DNA of 64,000 nucleotides from Companilactobacillus paralimentarius DSM 13238 = JCM 10415 (GCF_001434985.1 NZ_AZES01000026.1:16377-80376); one strand, 5' to 3'. Positions 27,860 through 37,166 are shown, counted from the stretch's first letter. Notes: generated from the letters alone by a model not told the origin. Made by a program: numbers and translations.

Positions 27860-28663
27860 TTAATTCAAGAAAGATTGATTGTTTGGTGTAATGACATAGT
27901 TCTTGATACTACGTGCATTGTTTGTTTGATCATTAATTTCAATAACTGCAAAGCCAATTTGCATGCGACCATCTTCATCAACATCGAATTTATTAGGTCT
28001 TTGTGTTAGAAAACGATTGATGATTGGTTCCTTTTTATCGCCAAGAATACCGTCATACGAACCGGTCATTCCAACATCAGTTAAGTAAGCTGTTTGCTTG
28101 TTGATAACCCGTGCATCATTTGTTTGAACGTGAGTGTGCGTACCACAGACAGCTGAGACACGACCAGTTACATAATTACCGAAAGCAATTTTTTCACTAG
28201 TTGTTTCAGCATGGAAGTCGACAAACTTGATAGCATCTTTATCTAAAGTTTTGAGCAACTTATCAGCTTCAAGGAATGGATTATCGATTGGTTGCATCAA
28301 AGCAGTTCCCATCATATTGATAACATAGACTTTTTTAGTATTTACATTAATTTCTAGATAACCACGTCCAGGAACATGATTGCCGGGAAAATTATATGGA
28401 CGGAGAATATTTTTCTTCGGATCATCGATGAAGTCAAGGATTTCACGCTTATCCCAAGTATGATTTCCTCCCGTTACGACATCAGCACCGGCACGAGTGA
28501 TTTTTTGATAATCAGGCTCTTTAGTACCCTTGCCACCAGCAGCATTCTCACCATTAACGATTGTTAATTGTGGTTTAACCTTCTTCTTGATCTCAGGTAG
28601 ATATGTTTCTATAGCTTTAATGCCGACAGAACCTACGACATCGCCAACGAAAAGTATTTTCAT
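27860..28663 (-). CDS. ymdB: YmdB-family metallophosphoesterase
   Basis: A 267-residue calcineurin-like phosphoesterase of the YmdB family. In Bacillus YmdB is a cyclic-nucleotide/phosphate hydrolase needed for biofilm formation. Motifs include the N-terminal [36 protein letters not shown] and GTHTHVQT, supplying metal ligands. The usual upstream neighbours in lactobacilli (rny, recA) are absent here; instead a short gene-tail relic and terminator lie upstream. It is followed 13 bases later by mutS. Confidence 0.94.
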   Translation of the reverse strand: MKILFVGDVVGSVGIKAIETYLPEIKKKVKPQLTIVNGENAAGGKGTKEPDYQKITRAGADVVTGGNHTWDKREILDFIDDPKKNILRPYNFPGNHVPGRGYLEINVNTKKVYVINMMGTALMQPIDNPFLEADKLLKTLDKDAIKFVDFHAETTSEKIAFGNYVTGRVSAVCGTHTHVQTNDARVINKQTAYLTDVGMTGSYDGILGDKKEPIINRFLTQRPNKFDVDEDGRMQIGFAVIEINDQTNNARSIKNYVITPNNQSFLN

Positions 28664-28723
28664 TATATTTTTATCCCCAATCTTTACCTATGATATTGTA
28701 TCAATTTTAGAGGAAATTAAAAA

Positions 28724-28743
28724 GACCAGACGAACGTCTGGTC
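28724..28743 (-). terminator. orphan minus-strand terminator upstream of ymdB
   Basis: GACCAGAC/GTCTGGTC with a four-base loop is followed on the minus strand by TTTTTAATTT. No complete minus-strand gene precedes it, only the relic at 28751-28798. It is therefore probably the terminator of a lost gene. Confidence 0.7.
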
Positions 28744-28750
28744 GTATATT

Positions 28751-28798
28751 TTAATCCTCAAAAAAGTCTTCGTCAATTTCAAAGTAAGTAATAACATC
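28751..28798 (-). pseudogene. possible C-terminal relic of a lost gene
   Basis: Fifteen codons (DVITYFEIDEDFFED) run to a TAA just before the orphan terminator; the codon upstream of them is already an in-frame TAG. The acidic ending and the terminator look like the tail of a real gene that was cut by replacement with the adjacent plus-strand segment. The parent gene is not identifiable from so short a piece, and a chance occurrence is possible. Confidence 0.3.
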
Positions 28799-28924
28799 CT
28801 ATTTAACAAATATCCACTTTTTCTTTTAGATTATAAGTCTTCAAAACATAAAATTCATTTTTACCCAATTCCTTAAAACAGGTATTATTAAACTAAGAAA
28901 TCAAATAAGGGATTAAATAATATT

Positions 28925-30706
28925 ATGGAAAAGAATATTTCTAAACCGATTGTTGAAAAAATAGATTACAACAGTAACTCATTATTAGACTTTGAAAATG
29001 AATTAAATTCATCTAAAAAATCAGAGGAAGAATCAGAGATTCTTTTCAGATATCCCACTATTTACATAGTAAACAATCAAATCAAAAAGAAACCTAGTCA
29101 ATTTTCTGTCTACGTTGGAGAAACCAATGACATCAAGCGTAGAACTAATGAACACTTGCAAATTGATTCCAGAGATAGTGATTTTTGGAAAAAGATAAAA
29201 AATTCTACAAATTCTGAAATGTTTCTTATAGGACATGAGCATTTCAATAAATCTCTAACATTAGACATCGAAAATAGATTGATGCACTATATGTCCGGTA
29301 TTGAAGCCGTGACAGATATTTCTAACAAACGTGCCAATCAACAAGGCGACTATTATACGTCGGATGAATTGAATCCAATATTCGAACTACTTTGGGATGA
29401 ACTGCGTAATAAGGGGAAAAATAGTAAAGGGGAAAATCTATTTCCACCTATTAACGTTATTAAAGATTCCGCCATTTTCAAGTCGTCTCCTTTTCAAAAA
29501 TTAACTTTTGAACAATTCAAAGCCAAAGATCAGGTTATGGCTAAAATTGAAGAAGCACTAAATCGTAATAAAAATGGTCAGCTGATTTTAGTAACTGGTG
29601 AGGCCGGTACTGGAAAGACTGTCCTTCTCAGCAACCTCTTTTATGAACTATTTAAATCATCTGCTGCCGATAGTGAGAATGTTATTCTACGTGGTAAAAC
29701 AGAATCACTACTGGTAAACCATGATGAACAATTAAAGGTATACAAACAAATAGCAAAAAAATTAGGTATGACTGATAAAAAGAACCCTTACATGGTCGAA
29801 AAGCCAACTACCTTCATTAAAAATCATTCTTCTAAAAATAAAATTGACGTAATCTTAGTAGATGAAGCTCACCTTCTCTGGACACAAGGTAAACAATCTT
29901 ATCAAGGTAAGAATCAGCTAAACGATTTATTGAAACAAGCTAAAGTTGTCGTTGCCGTATTCGACCCGCATCAAATTCTCAGAACTGCTGAATACCGTAG
30001 TGCGGAGAATATTCAAAAAATGCAATTAGACGCGGCTAAAAATAATAATCTCGTCACACTTGTAAATCAAATGCGTATCCATAGCAATGAGAATACTGTC
30101 AAATGGATAAGAAATTTAATTGATAATTCAAGAATTAGTCCTATCCCTAATGACGATTCCTTCGATTTAAGAATTTTCGATAGTCCTCAAAGAATGTACG
30201 ATTCTATTAAAGCAAAATCTCAAAATAAGCAGAATGGTATTTCCAGATTATTGGCAACTTTCGATTGGCCATATAATCAAAAGAAGAAAAATAAGCTTGA
30301 TTCAAAAGGATATTGGAATGTAAAAGTTGAAGATTTTTCTTTACCTTGGAATTTACAACTTCCTGTACACAAGGGTATAAAAGATTTACCTTGGGCTGAA
30401 CAAGACCAAACAATAGATGAAGTCGGTTCTACCTTCACTATTCAAGGTTTTGATTTAAATTATGCTGGTGTCATTATCGGTCCTTCTGTTAAATATAGAA
30501 ATGGACATTTAATTTTTGATAAAACCGCCAGTATGAATAAAAATGCTACTCAAAAACGTGACGGAAAGATTGATAATTCAAAAGAATTCTTAAAAAATGA
30601 ACTAAATGTCTTATTGACTCGTGGAGTTAATGGTTTGTACATTTATGCCGTTGACGATGAACTAAGAAAGAAACTATTAAAAGTCCAAGGAGATAAAATA
30701 AAATGA
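28925..30706 (+). CDS. GIY-YIG domain fused to DUF2075 P-loop ATPase
   Basis: A 593-residue two-domain protein. Residues 44-140 look like a GIY-YIG nuclease: TIYIVN at 45-50, YVG at 63-65, the candidate catalytic Arg in IKRRTNEHL (70-78), a Glu in LDIENRLMHYM (E116) and a late Asn. From about 200 a DUF2075 (Schlafen-like helicase group) ATPase begins, with Walker A GEAGTGKT at 225-232, Walker B VDEAH at 312-316, NQMR near 383 and a C-terminal LLTRGVNGLYIY. It should cut or unwind nucleic acid using ATP; the target is unknown. It overlaps the MazG-like gene by four bases. Base composition is more AT-rich than the neighbours, suggesting transfer. Confidence 0.85.
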   Translation: MEKNISKPIVEKIDYNSNSLLDFENELNSSKKSEEESEILFRYPTIYIVNNQIKKKPSQFSVYVGETNDIKRRTNEHLQIDSRDSDFWKKIKNSTNSEMFLIGHEHFNKSLTLDIENRLMHYMSGIEAVTDISNKRANQQGDYYTSDELNPIFELLWDELRNKGKNSKGENLFPPINVIKDSAIFKSSPFQKLTFEQFKAKDQVMAKIEEALNRNKNGQLILVTGEAGTGKTVLLSNLFYELFKSSAADSENVILRGKTESLLVNHDEQLKVYKQIAKKLGMTDKKNPYMVEKPTTFIKNHSSKNKIDVILVDEAHLLWTQGKQSYQGKNQLNDLLKQAKVVVAVFDPHQILRTAEYRSAENIQKMQLDAAKNNNLVTLVNQMRIHSNENTVKWIRNLIDNSRISPIPNDDSFDLRIFDSPQRMYDSIKAKSQNKQNGISRLLATFDWPYNQKKKNKLDSKGYWNVKVEDFSLPWNLQLPVHKGIKDLPWAEQDQTIDEVGSTFTIQGFDLNYAGVIIGPSVKYRNGHLIFDKTASMNKNATQKRDGKIDNSKEFLKNELNVLLTRGVNGLYIYAVDDELRKKLLKVQGDKIK

Positions 30707-31035
30707 CACTGAATTCAATGGATAAAATAAATAAATTTAGAGACGATCGTAATTGGCGTCAATTCCACAATGAAAAAGATTTGGCTATTTCAATTTCACT
30801 AGAGGCTTCTGAATTACTAGAATTATTTCAATGGAAAAAATCTGAAGAAACTGTTTCAACTAAGAAAACTGAATTAAAAGAGGAATTAGCCGATGTTTTA
30901 ATTTATTCATATATGATGGCCGATAACCTTAATTTAGATGTTGATGAAATTATTGACGAAAAAATCAAAAAAGATAGTGCTAAATATCCTGTTAAAAAAA
31001 GTTATGGTAAGAATACTAAATATACTGATTTATAA
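30703..31035 (+). CDS. MazG-like nucleotide pyrophosphohydrolase
   Basis: A 110-residue all-helical protein of the MazG/dCTPase-like superfamily. The metal-binding acids are visible in SLEASELLELFQW (ExxE) and EELADVLIYSYMM (ExxxD). Such enzymes hydrolyse (d)NTPs to monophosphates. The ATG overlaps the stop of the GIY-YIG/DUF2075 gene (ATGA), so the two proteins are translationally coupled and probably work together. A strong terminator follows. The substrate is unknown. Confidence 0.88.
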   Translation: MTLNSMDKINKFRDDRNWRQFHNEKDLAISISLEASELLELFQWKKSEETVSTKKTELKEELADVLIYSYMMADNLNLDVDEIIDEKIKKDSAKYPVKKSYGKNTKYTDL

Positions 31036-31052
31036 TTTTGAATAAACTAAAG

Positions 31053-31104
31053 ATGCTCATGATAAAAGTCTTTCGAAAAGAAAGGTTTATCATGAGCATT
31101 TTTT
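31053..31104. terminator. terminator between mazG-like and DUF554 genes
   Basis: A 14-bp perfect stem, ATGCTCATGATAAA with TTTATCATGAGCAT, is followed by six T on the plus strand. It ends the accessory two-gene unit, and probably the converging DUF554 gene. Confidence 0.93.
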
Positions 31105-31107
31105 ATT

Positions 31108-31803
31108 TTAAAACAATTGCATAACAGCAATCACAACAATAGGAACCAACAAAGAAGGCAAGAGATTCAAAACTTTAATCTTCCGAATATTCAACAATCC
31201 CAATCCAGAAGCAAAAATCAGCACTCCTCCGACAATAGTTAATTCAGTAATCATATTAGTATTAATCGAATTCTGTAAAAGTAGTGCAATTACATAAATA
31301 CTACCCTGCCAAGCAAATACAGCAATGGCAGCTAAGGCCATTCCGATACCAAATGTTGATGCTAAAACAATTGAAGTAATACCATCCAACATTCCATTAG
31401 TAAATAGGAAAGTGGAATCGTGATTTAAGGCTTCCTGTATTGGTCCTAAAATTGACAATGAACCGATGCAATACAACAAAACAGCAGTTGCTAAACCTTC
31501 AGATAAATTTTTGCCACCATCGATACTCTTCTTGGAAAACTTTCCAACTAAATTATCAAAATGTTTTTCTAAGTCGATCCATTGTCCAATCAATCCACCA
31601 ATTGCTAAACTGACAATAAACAAAACAGGATAGTGACTTTTTGACATATTTCCCACAACTGCATTGATTCCAATCATCATTGCGGCTAATCCTAAAGCTT
31701 GTGTCAAAATCTCATTATATTCGGCTTTAATTCCTTTTTTAAAATAACTACCAGCAAAACTTCCACCAATAATCATTACTACATTAAAGGTCGTTCCTAT
31801 CAT
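31108..31803 (-). CDS. DUF554 family membrane protein
   Basis: A 231-residue integral membrane protein of the DUF554 (YdfK) family, with about seven hydrophobic helices and the N-terminal glycine-rich MIGTTFNVVMIIGGSFAGSYF. The LDGITSIVLASTFGIGMALAA segment is typical. Transport is presumed for the family but no substrate is known. It stands 73 bases after the MerR-type regulator gene and may be its target. Confidence 0.85.
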   Translation of the reverse strand: MIGTTFNVVMIIGGSFAGSYFKKGIKAEYNEILTQALGLAAMMIGINAVVGNMSKSHYPVLFIVSLAIGGLIGQWIDLEKHFDNLVGKFSKKSIDGGKNLSEGLATAVLLYCIGSLSILGPIQEALNHDSTFLFTNGMLDGITSIVLASTFGIGMALAAIAVFAWQGSIYVIALLLQNSINTNMITELTIVGGVLIFASGLGLLNIRKIKVLNLLPSLLVPIVVIAVMQLF

Positions 31804-31876
31804 GTTTATCCCCCAATAATATCATTTCGTTAATTTTAAATTATAAACTCTCTAGTCGCTGGAGGGTCAACTTATT

Positions 31877-32692
31877 TTAAATTTCTTTAACAGGAATTCT
31901 AATTTCTGTAACGTACTTGGACAGATCGTCAGTTATTCCGTAATCGATCAAAGCTGTTTCTACAGCATCCCCTATAATTTTATAACGATGTTTCTGACAG
32001 TAATCTAGCAACTTTTGATACTGAATAGCTGACGTTTCGTGCGTGCCATTAAATCTTAAACGTAAATATTGCCTTGCTATTAATTCACCAGTTGCCGCTT
32101 TATCGTCCCCCGGCTCAAGTATTAACAATAAGCCACCATAATTTTCAAAACGATTCTGCTCTAATTCTGACTTTGATAACATTAGAGCAATCTTACCTAA
32201 GAAGATACTTTTATCAACACCAAATTTTTGTCTCAAAGTAGTGATTGGCAACTCAATATCCTCTTTGGCATGATAATTTTCACTTAAAAAAATGACCGGA
32301 ATTGATGGTAAATTGACTAGTTCAACCACATTTAAATTACTTTGAATTGCATCATTTACTTGAAGAATTCGATCATCAATTCGCTGTTCTATACTTTGTA
32401 ACGCTGTTATTTGTTGATGTACTTGTGACTTTTGTTCTCGTAGCATTTTCCCCAACAATGAGGTATCACGGGCCTCAAAAAAATTTCTAATCGACTCAAT
32501 CGACAATCCCAACGCACGTAGATAAGTAATCACATTCAATCTTTCAAACTGTTCTGTCGAGTAATAACGATAATGTGTTTTCCGATTTATCCTGGCTGGC
32601 TTCAATAACCCCACTTCATCGTAATAGCGAAGTGTGGTTATTTTTATTCTAAATATCTTCGATAATTGCCCAATAGTAAATAAAGGATTCAA
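31877..32692 (-). CDS. MerR-family transcriptional regulator with effector domain
   Basis: A 271-residue regulator. Residues 5-75 are a MerR winged helix-turn-helix (FTIGQLSKIFRIKITTLRYYDEVGLLKPARI), followed by a dimerisation coiled coil (about 80-120). A C-terminal domain of roughly 150 residues resembles the GyrI-like effector-binding domain of BmrR-type multidrug sensors. No cysteine cluster for metals is seen. It lies upstream of DUF554 on the same strand and diverges from the WxL surface-protein gene; the ligand is unknown. Confidence 0.88.
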   Translation of the reverse strand: MNPLFTIGQLSKIFRIKITTLRYYDEVGLLKPARINRKTHYRYYSTEQFERLNVITYLRALGLSIESIRNFFEARDTSLLGKMLREQKSQVHQQITALQSIEQRIDDRILQVNDAIQSNLNVVELVNLPSIPVIFLSENYHAKEDIELPITTLRQKFGVDKSIFLGKIALMLSKSELEQNRFENYGGLLLILEPGDDKAATGELIARQYLRLRFNGTHETSAIQYQKLLDYCQKHRYKIIGDAVETALIDYGITDDLSKYVTEIRIPVKEI

Positions 32693-32843
32693 TTTTATAC
32701 CCCGTTTAATAATTTGTGAAGTTTAATTCAATCTCGAACAAAATAATAATTAATAATTGAATCAGATTGTTTTTTATTAAATCATATAATGATAATGATA
32801 GAAAATACAATCACTTATTATTGTATCTTAGGGGAGGATATGA

Positions 32844-35450
32844 ATGAGTAAGGAATATAGATACATTCGTAGAATCATAGGCATATTTTTCATTGCCTTA
32901 TTTTGTTTTATCACCTTTAATAACAGCACCACTTTAAACGTTAAAGCCTTTTCTGAAAGTGATGTAATTACTAATACCAATAAAATTGATGATGGTATTA
33001 GTACGTGGCATCAGATATCAGGAACCAATCCCAGTAACAGCGGCTACGTTGGTTCTATTCAGATTAGTAACGGTGTTTATTTGAAATATACTTTTGGATC
33101 GGCTCGTGATAAATATGGTAATGTGACAAGCGGCGGTGATAATACTGTAGCCACTGACGTTACCAAACTGAATAGCGGTGTTTACGGTGCGGGATATAAT
33201 TACTATTCTAAAATCAATGTTTTTATTGATAATCATGGTAAATACAATAGTATCGTTCATCAAGGACAAGATTCCTATATCAACGGTAGTCCTCAGAAAA
33301 CTTCTGATTCATCATTCGATTACGCCCTTGTTTCTGGTTCATCAGGTAAATATTATGCTGATCATTCAGTAATGGGAAAAATGAGCCCCAAAGTTTTTAT
33401 GTATGGTTATGACAGTAACAATCGTCTAGTCTTAAAAATTGCCGGATATCTGGCTAGTGGACCTGGTGCCCGTGCTTATGCTGAAGTAGTTTTACGTCCC
33501 TCAGCAACTGGAGCACCTATTGTTCAACGTGAACTCTACGTCTACACTCCTTCTGGACAAGTACAATTCCAACCATATTTTGGTGAAGATACTGCGATGA
33601 ATGACGATAGTACCATATATGACGCTTCTACTAATACTAGTGTTGATGCCGTTGGTGATGACGTTCCACTTTATGCTATCGGTGGCGGTCAAGGTCTTTA
33701 TATTAATAGTGCTAAGAATACTAGTAACAGTAAATCTAAATTATTTGTCACAAATAATGTTCCCGGTGGATTCAAGAATTACATGGGTATTGCTTTTTCC
33801 AGCCAATACTCACAAGATATTAAAGGTAAACCTGTCAGCAGTAATGCCGGTAACGTATTAACACCTAACCTTAAACCTGGTGGCAGTGATCCTGGTGATA
33901 CTGACAAAGCTGCCGGAGAACCACTTCTATTTGCCAATACACAAAATGGTGGATTGCAAGCTATTGTTGATGCCAATGGTCGTCAAAATTCAGCATATGT
34001 ATTGAGATGGGATAGTGTCACATTGCCTGCTGGCAGTACAGGTCACTACGCTTCAACAATAGGTGCAACCGTATCCCCTTACGCTGTACCTATCGTAACT
34101 AAGACTTACACAAATAGTAATCAGAATTCCGATGGAACAAATAATGTTGGCGACACACTTCATTTCAAATTAAAGGTTGTTAATAACGGTTTGAATTCCC
34201 ACTGGAATTACAGCAAATTAGTTGATACATTGCCTAAGGGATTGCAACTAGATCAAGACTCTGTTAAATATGTTTCTACTAAATCAGTTTCATACGGTTC
34301 TGGTTCTAATCAATATGACAAAGATGTTGTCGATGGAAGTGGTAATATTTCTGCTTCTTCAACGACAAATAATACAATCAACTTTACACCCAATAAAGTT
34401 CTAGAAGATAAAGCTACTTATACTGTTACCTTTGATGCTACAGTTACGTTTGCTGCTGGGGAGAGTTCTAGTTTGACTAACTCAGCCTCTTTCTATGGTA
34501 ATAATCAAAACGCTAGTGGAGTCGCACTCGATACTACTGCTACTTATAATGACAGCGTAAAAATACCTATAGCAAGTCCTCATCTTGACATCTCATTCGA
34601 CAAGACATTACGTAATGACACTACTAATCCAACTGGTAGTTTTTCAAATTCAGCTGATGGTAAAAAGGGTGACACTATTGAATATAAAGCTACAATCAAA
34701 CCTACCGGAACTGATACCGTAAAAAGTGCCATCTTCAATGATAAACTCCCTGCAGGACTAGAATTGAAAGCAAATAGCGTCACAGTGAATGGTGTCGCCC
34801 AAAGTGGTGATATCGATGGTATCAATTTAGGCTCCATTGCAAATAACGGTACAGTAACCATTGGCTTTAAAGCTACAGTTACGGCTGTTACTAAACAAAC
34901 CGCGACTAACATTGCTGTTTTGAATAGTATTAAAACAGCTAATGGTAAAACATATAATAATTTTCAATCTACCAGTGCTATCCTAAACATTGCTGAAACA
35001 GCGCCAACAATGAGTTTCGAACAAGTTCCAACTTCTATTGATTTCGGCGTCATCAATAGCTCTGGCTCTGAAAGAATATTGCCTAACGTCAAAACCGATG
35101 GTCATTTGGTAGTTGATCATACCAGTGACACTCCCTTCCAAATCACTGTAGGTTATGACAATGATAATGACGATGCCATTAAAAATACTGGCGATAATTC
35201 AAAACTAATTCAAGATAACGACAATGCTATTTACTTTAACCAAAATAATAATACTAATAAGGAAAATTGGTTGCCTCTTTCGGCCAGTGGTATTCCCATC
35301 AAAGATGAAGGCTTCTCTGGATCGCATACAAACTACGATTTAACTAATTACATCGGCTTAAAGCAATGGCGTTTGCGTGTTCCAGGTACAGCTACATCTG
35401 GTCAATATTCAGGTAAAATAACTTGGTCAATGCAAGATACTTTACAATAG
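32844..35450 (+). CDS. secreted WxL-domain surface protein with DUF11-like repeats
   Basis: An 868-residue exported protein. A signal peptide covers residues 1-35 (basic start, hydrophobic IIGIFFIALFCFITF, cleavage near VKA-FS). A large N-terminal beta-rich region follows (to about 410), then two DUF11-like isopeptide-type modules (about 415-570 and 575-710, with GDTLHFKLKVVNNG and GDTIEYKATIKPTG). The C-terminal WxL domain has FEQVPTSIDFG and the motifs KQWRLRV and KITWSM. WxL domains attach proteins non-covalently to the cell wall. GGGGAGG precedes the ATG. No DUF916 partner gene is adjacent, unlike typical WxL clusters. Confidence 0.88.
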   Translation: MSKEYRYIRRIIGIFFIALFCFITFNNSTTLNVKAFSESDVITNTNKIDDGISTWHQISGTNPSNSGYVGSIQISNGVYLKYTFGSARDKYGNVTSGGDNTVATDVTKLNSGVYGAGYNYYSKINVFIDNHGKYNSIVHQGQDSYINGSPQKTSDSSFDYALVSGSSGKYYADHSVMGKMSPKVFMYGYDSNNRLVLKIAGYLASGPGARAYAEVVLRPSATGAPIVQRELYVYTPSGQVQFQPYFGEDTAMNDDSTIYDASTNTSVDAVGDDVPLYAIGGGQGLYINSAKNTSNSKSKLFVTNNVPGGFKNYMGIAFSSQYSQDIKGKPVSSNAGNVLTPNLKPGGSDPGDTDKAAGEPLLFANTQNGGLQAIVDANGRQNSAYVLRWDSVTLPAGSTGHYASTIGATVSPYAVPIVTKTYTNSNQNSDGTNNVGDTLHFKLKVVNNGLNSHWNYSKLVDTLPKGLQLDQDSVKYVSTKSVSYGSGSNQYDKDVVDGSGNISASSTTNNTINFTPNKVLEDKATYTVTFDATVTFAAGESSSLTNSASFYGNNQNASGVALDTTATYNDSVKIPIASPHLDISFDKTLRNDTTNPTGSFSNSADGKKGDTIEYKATIKPTGTDTVKSAIFNDKLPAGLELKANSVTVNGVAQSGDIDGINLGSIANNGTVTIGFKATVTAVTKQTATNIAVLNSIKTANGKTYNNFQSTSAILNIAETAPTMSFEQVPTSIDFGVINSSGSERILPNVKTDGHLVVDHTSDTPFQITVGYDNDNDDAIKNTGDNSKLIQDNDNAIYFNQNNNTNKENWLPLSASGIPIKDEGFSGSHTNYDLTNYIGLKQWRLRVPGTATSGQYSGKITWSMQDTLQ

Positions 35451-35473
35451 ACTCACGATTATTACATCTACAA

Positions 35474-35516
35474 AAATATTCAGCAGCTTATCAAAAAGTT
35501 GCTGGATATTTATTTT
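35474..35516 (+). terminator. terminator after the WxL gene
   Basis: AAATATTCAGCA pairs with TGCTGGATATTT (one G-T pair), followed by TATTTTT on the plus strand. The remaining 190 bases to the GGDEF gene are AT-rich leader and promoter sequence. Confidence 0.8.
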
Positions 35517-35712
35517 TCCATAACATAATTTTTAATACAATATTGCCCATTTTTATGCAATTTGTCTATTATGAGACAAAAATCATAATCATTCCATTAT
35601 AAATATATTATTACTTATGTATAATATTCATGTATCAAAAATCAAAAAATATATTTTAATTTTATTATGTAAGGTCATCTAAACATATTTCCTAAAGGGG
35701 GTTAATAAAAAA

Positions 35713-36843
35713 TTGTTAACAAAGTATGTTTTACAGGAGATGCCTTTACTCACTAGTCTCTTCTTTATCTTTGGTGTTTTTATTATTTACGAAATATTAT
35801 TTGATGGAGTCAGATCAGTTTTATCTTTAAAAGAAATCAATATTGAATCGGGTTTTCTCAAAGCCCAACTAGGAATCATGTATTTATCTATTCTTTTATT
35901 CGGCCTGCAAACTCTCGTCGTCAATCGACAAACTACTTGGATTTTCATTAATTTTCAAATTATCGCTTTAATTTTCTGTGCTGTCTTTCTGGATGCACCA
36001 ATTAATTATCCCATCTTCATTCCTATTGTCTTAGCATTTATGATTTTCAATTCGGCCATCTTTTATTGGGAATCATGGTGCTTTGCCTTAACGCTATTTC
36101 TTTTTTATTATTCACTAAAATACATTAAGAAAAAGCGAACTAATTCCTTTCCATTCATTTACTATATGCTGGATGGACTGTTCTTCGGTACTATTCTTTG
36201 GGGTCTAGCCAGAATCAAATTCTCTCTTAACGGAGCTATCATTTTTCAACAAGTATCTTACCTAATTGTTTTCGAAATTTTTGTTTACAGCTATATCGGC
36301 TTCTTTATCCGTGATATCCGCGTTAAACAGACACTTTATGAGTTTGCTCACTTAGATGCCCTGACACACGTTAAAAATTTTGCTGCCTTCGATAATGACA
36401 TTCATTCTTTTTTCAATCAACATCAGAGTAATGATATTAATGTTGCCATGATTATGTTCGACATTGACCATTTCAAAAATATTAATGACCACTATGGACA
36501 TTTAGTTGGTGATAAAGTTTTACAACAAGTCGCCGACATTACACAAACAGTTCTCAATGCCAACGATGAAAATATCAATTTTTATCGTACTGGTGGTGAA
36601 GAATTCAATATTCTCTTACCTAATTACAAATTATCAGAAATAGATTCCATTACTCAAGAAGTTTTCACAGCCATCAATAATTCTCAATTTAATTTCAACA
36701 ATCAAACCGTTGACGTTTCAGTCTCTGTGGGTAGTTCTGAAATAAGAGAAAATGATCTTAATTCGGATGAATTTTTTAACCGAGTTGACGATGCGCTCTA
36801 CCACTCAAAAAGAAATGGGCGTATGCGAATTACTAAGAGTTAA
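35713..36843 (+). CDS. membrane-bound diguanylate cyclase (GGDEF)
   Basis: A 376-residue protein with about six N-terminal transmembrane helices (up to residue 200) and a cytoplasmic GGDEF domain (205-372). The active-site signature is GGEEF at 294-298, with DALTHVKNF at the domain start and MFDIDHFKNINDHYGH upstream. An active cyclase making c-di-GMP from two GTP is expected. The inhibitory RxxD site normally just upstream of GGEEF is absent. The start is a TTG at 35713 after AAAGGGGG, with an 11-base gap that is long. No EAL or PilZ gene is in the window. Confidence 0.92.
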   Translation: MLTKYVLQEMPLLTSLFFIFGVFIIYEILFDGVRSVLSLKEINIESGFLKAQLGIMYLSILLFGLQTLVVNRQTTWIFINFQIIALIFCAVFLDAPINYPIFIPIVLAFMIFNSAIFYWESWCFALTLFLFYYSLKYIKKKRTNSFPFIYYMLDGLFFGTILWGLARIKFSLNGAIIFQQVSYLIVFEIFVYSYIGFFIRDIRVKQTLYEFAHLDALTHVKNFAAFDNDIHSFFNQHQSNDINVAMIMFDIDHFKNINDHYGHLVGDKVLQQVADITQTVLNANDENINFYRTGGEEFNILLPNYKLSEIDSITQEVFTAINNSQFNFNNQTVDVSVSVGSSEIRENDLNSDEFFNRVDDALYHSKRNGRMRITKS

Positions 36844-36876
36844 ACAATCTATTTTTGTATTATTTATCAATCATAA

Positions 36877-36928
36877 AAAGAGGTGTTCATGTTAACCAAA
36901 ATTAATCGGTTAATATGAACACCTCTTT
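36877..36928. terminator. long hairpin terminator after the GGDEF gene
   Basis: A 21-bp stem with one mismatch, AAAGAGGTGTTCATGTTAACC and its complement, with an A-run before and TTTAA after on the plus strand and TTTTTATG on the minus strand. It ends the cyclase gene and also stands at the 3' side of repeat copy A read on the minus strand. Confidence 0.9.
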
Positions 36929-36962
36929 AATTTCAAAATTAAAGCCCTAAATAGTTAAAACA

Positions 36963-37138
36963 CTATTTAGTCTGGAGTAAGAATTTGGAATGCGTTCAGT
37001 TATGAAATCATTGTTAACGGCTTTGCCGTTTACAATGAGGCCGGACTTGAAGATCCATAATTTCACACAAAGCGTGGAATTATTAGCTTCAAGCCGTGCC
37101 CATAACGTTCCAATGCATTCCAAATTCCTGCGGAAGGC
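36963..37138 (-). repeat. structured repeat, copy A (candidate RNA element)
   Basis: Copy A of a family shared with 56265-56634. Read on the minus strand it begins CCGCCTTCCGCA and ends TTACTCCAGACTAAATAG. A perfect 13-bp outer stem pairs 37127-37115 with 36993-36981. Within it are two arms: 37093-37087 with 37052-37046 (CTTGAAG/CTTCAAG), carrying an inner 10-bp stem 37083-37074/37066-37057, and 37038-37025 with 37021-37008 around an AAA loop. Junction stretches match copy B while the stems differ. A hairpin CTAAATAGT/ACTATTTAG follows. The element fills most of 36930-37166. Confidence 0.75.
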
Positions 37139-37166
37139 GGAATTTCAAGCACACTTATACTACTTA

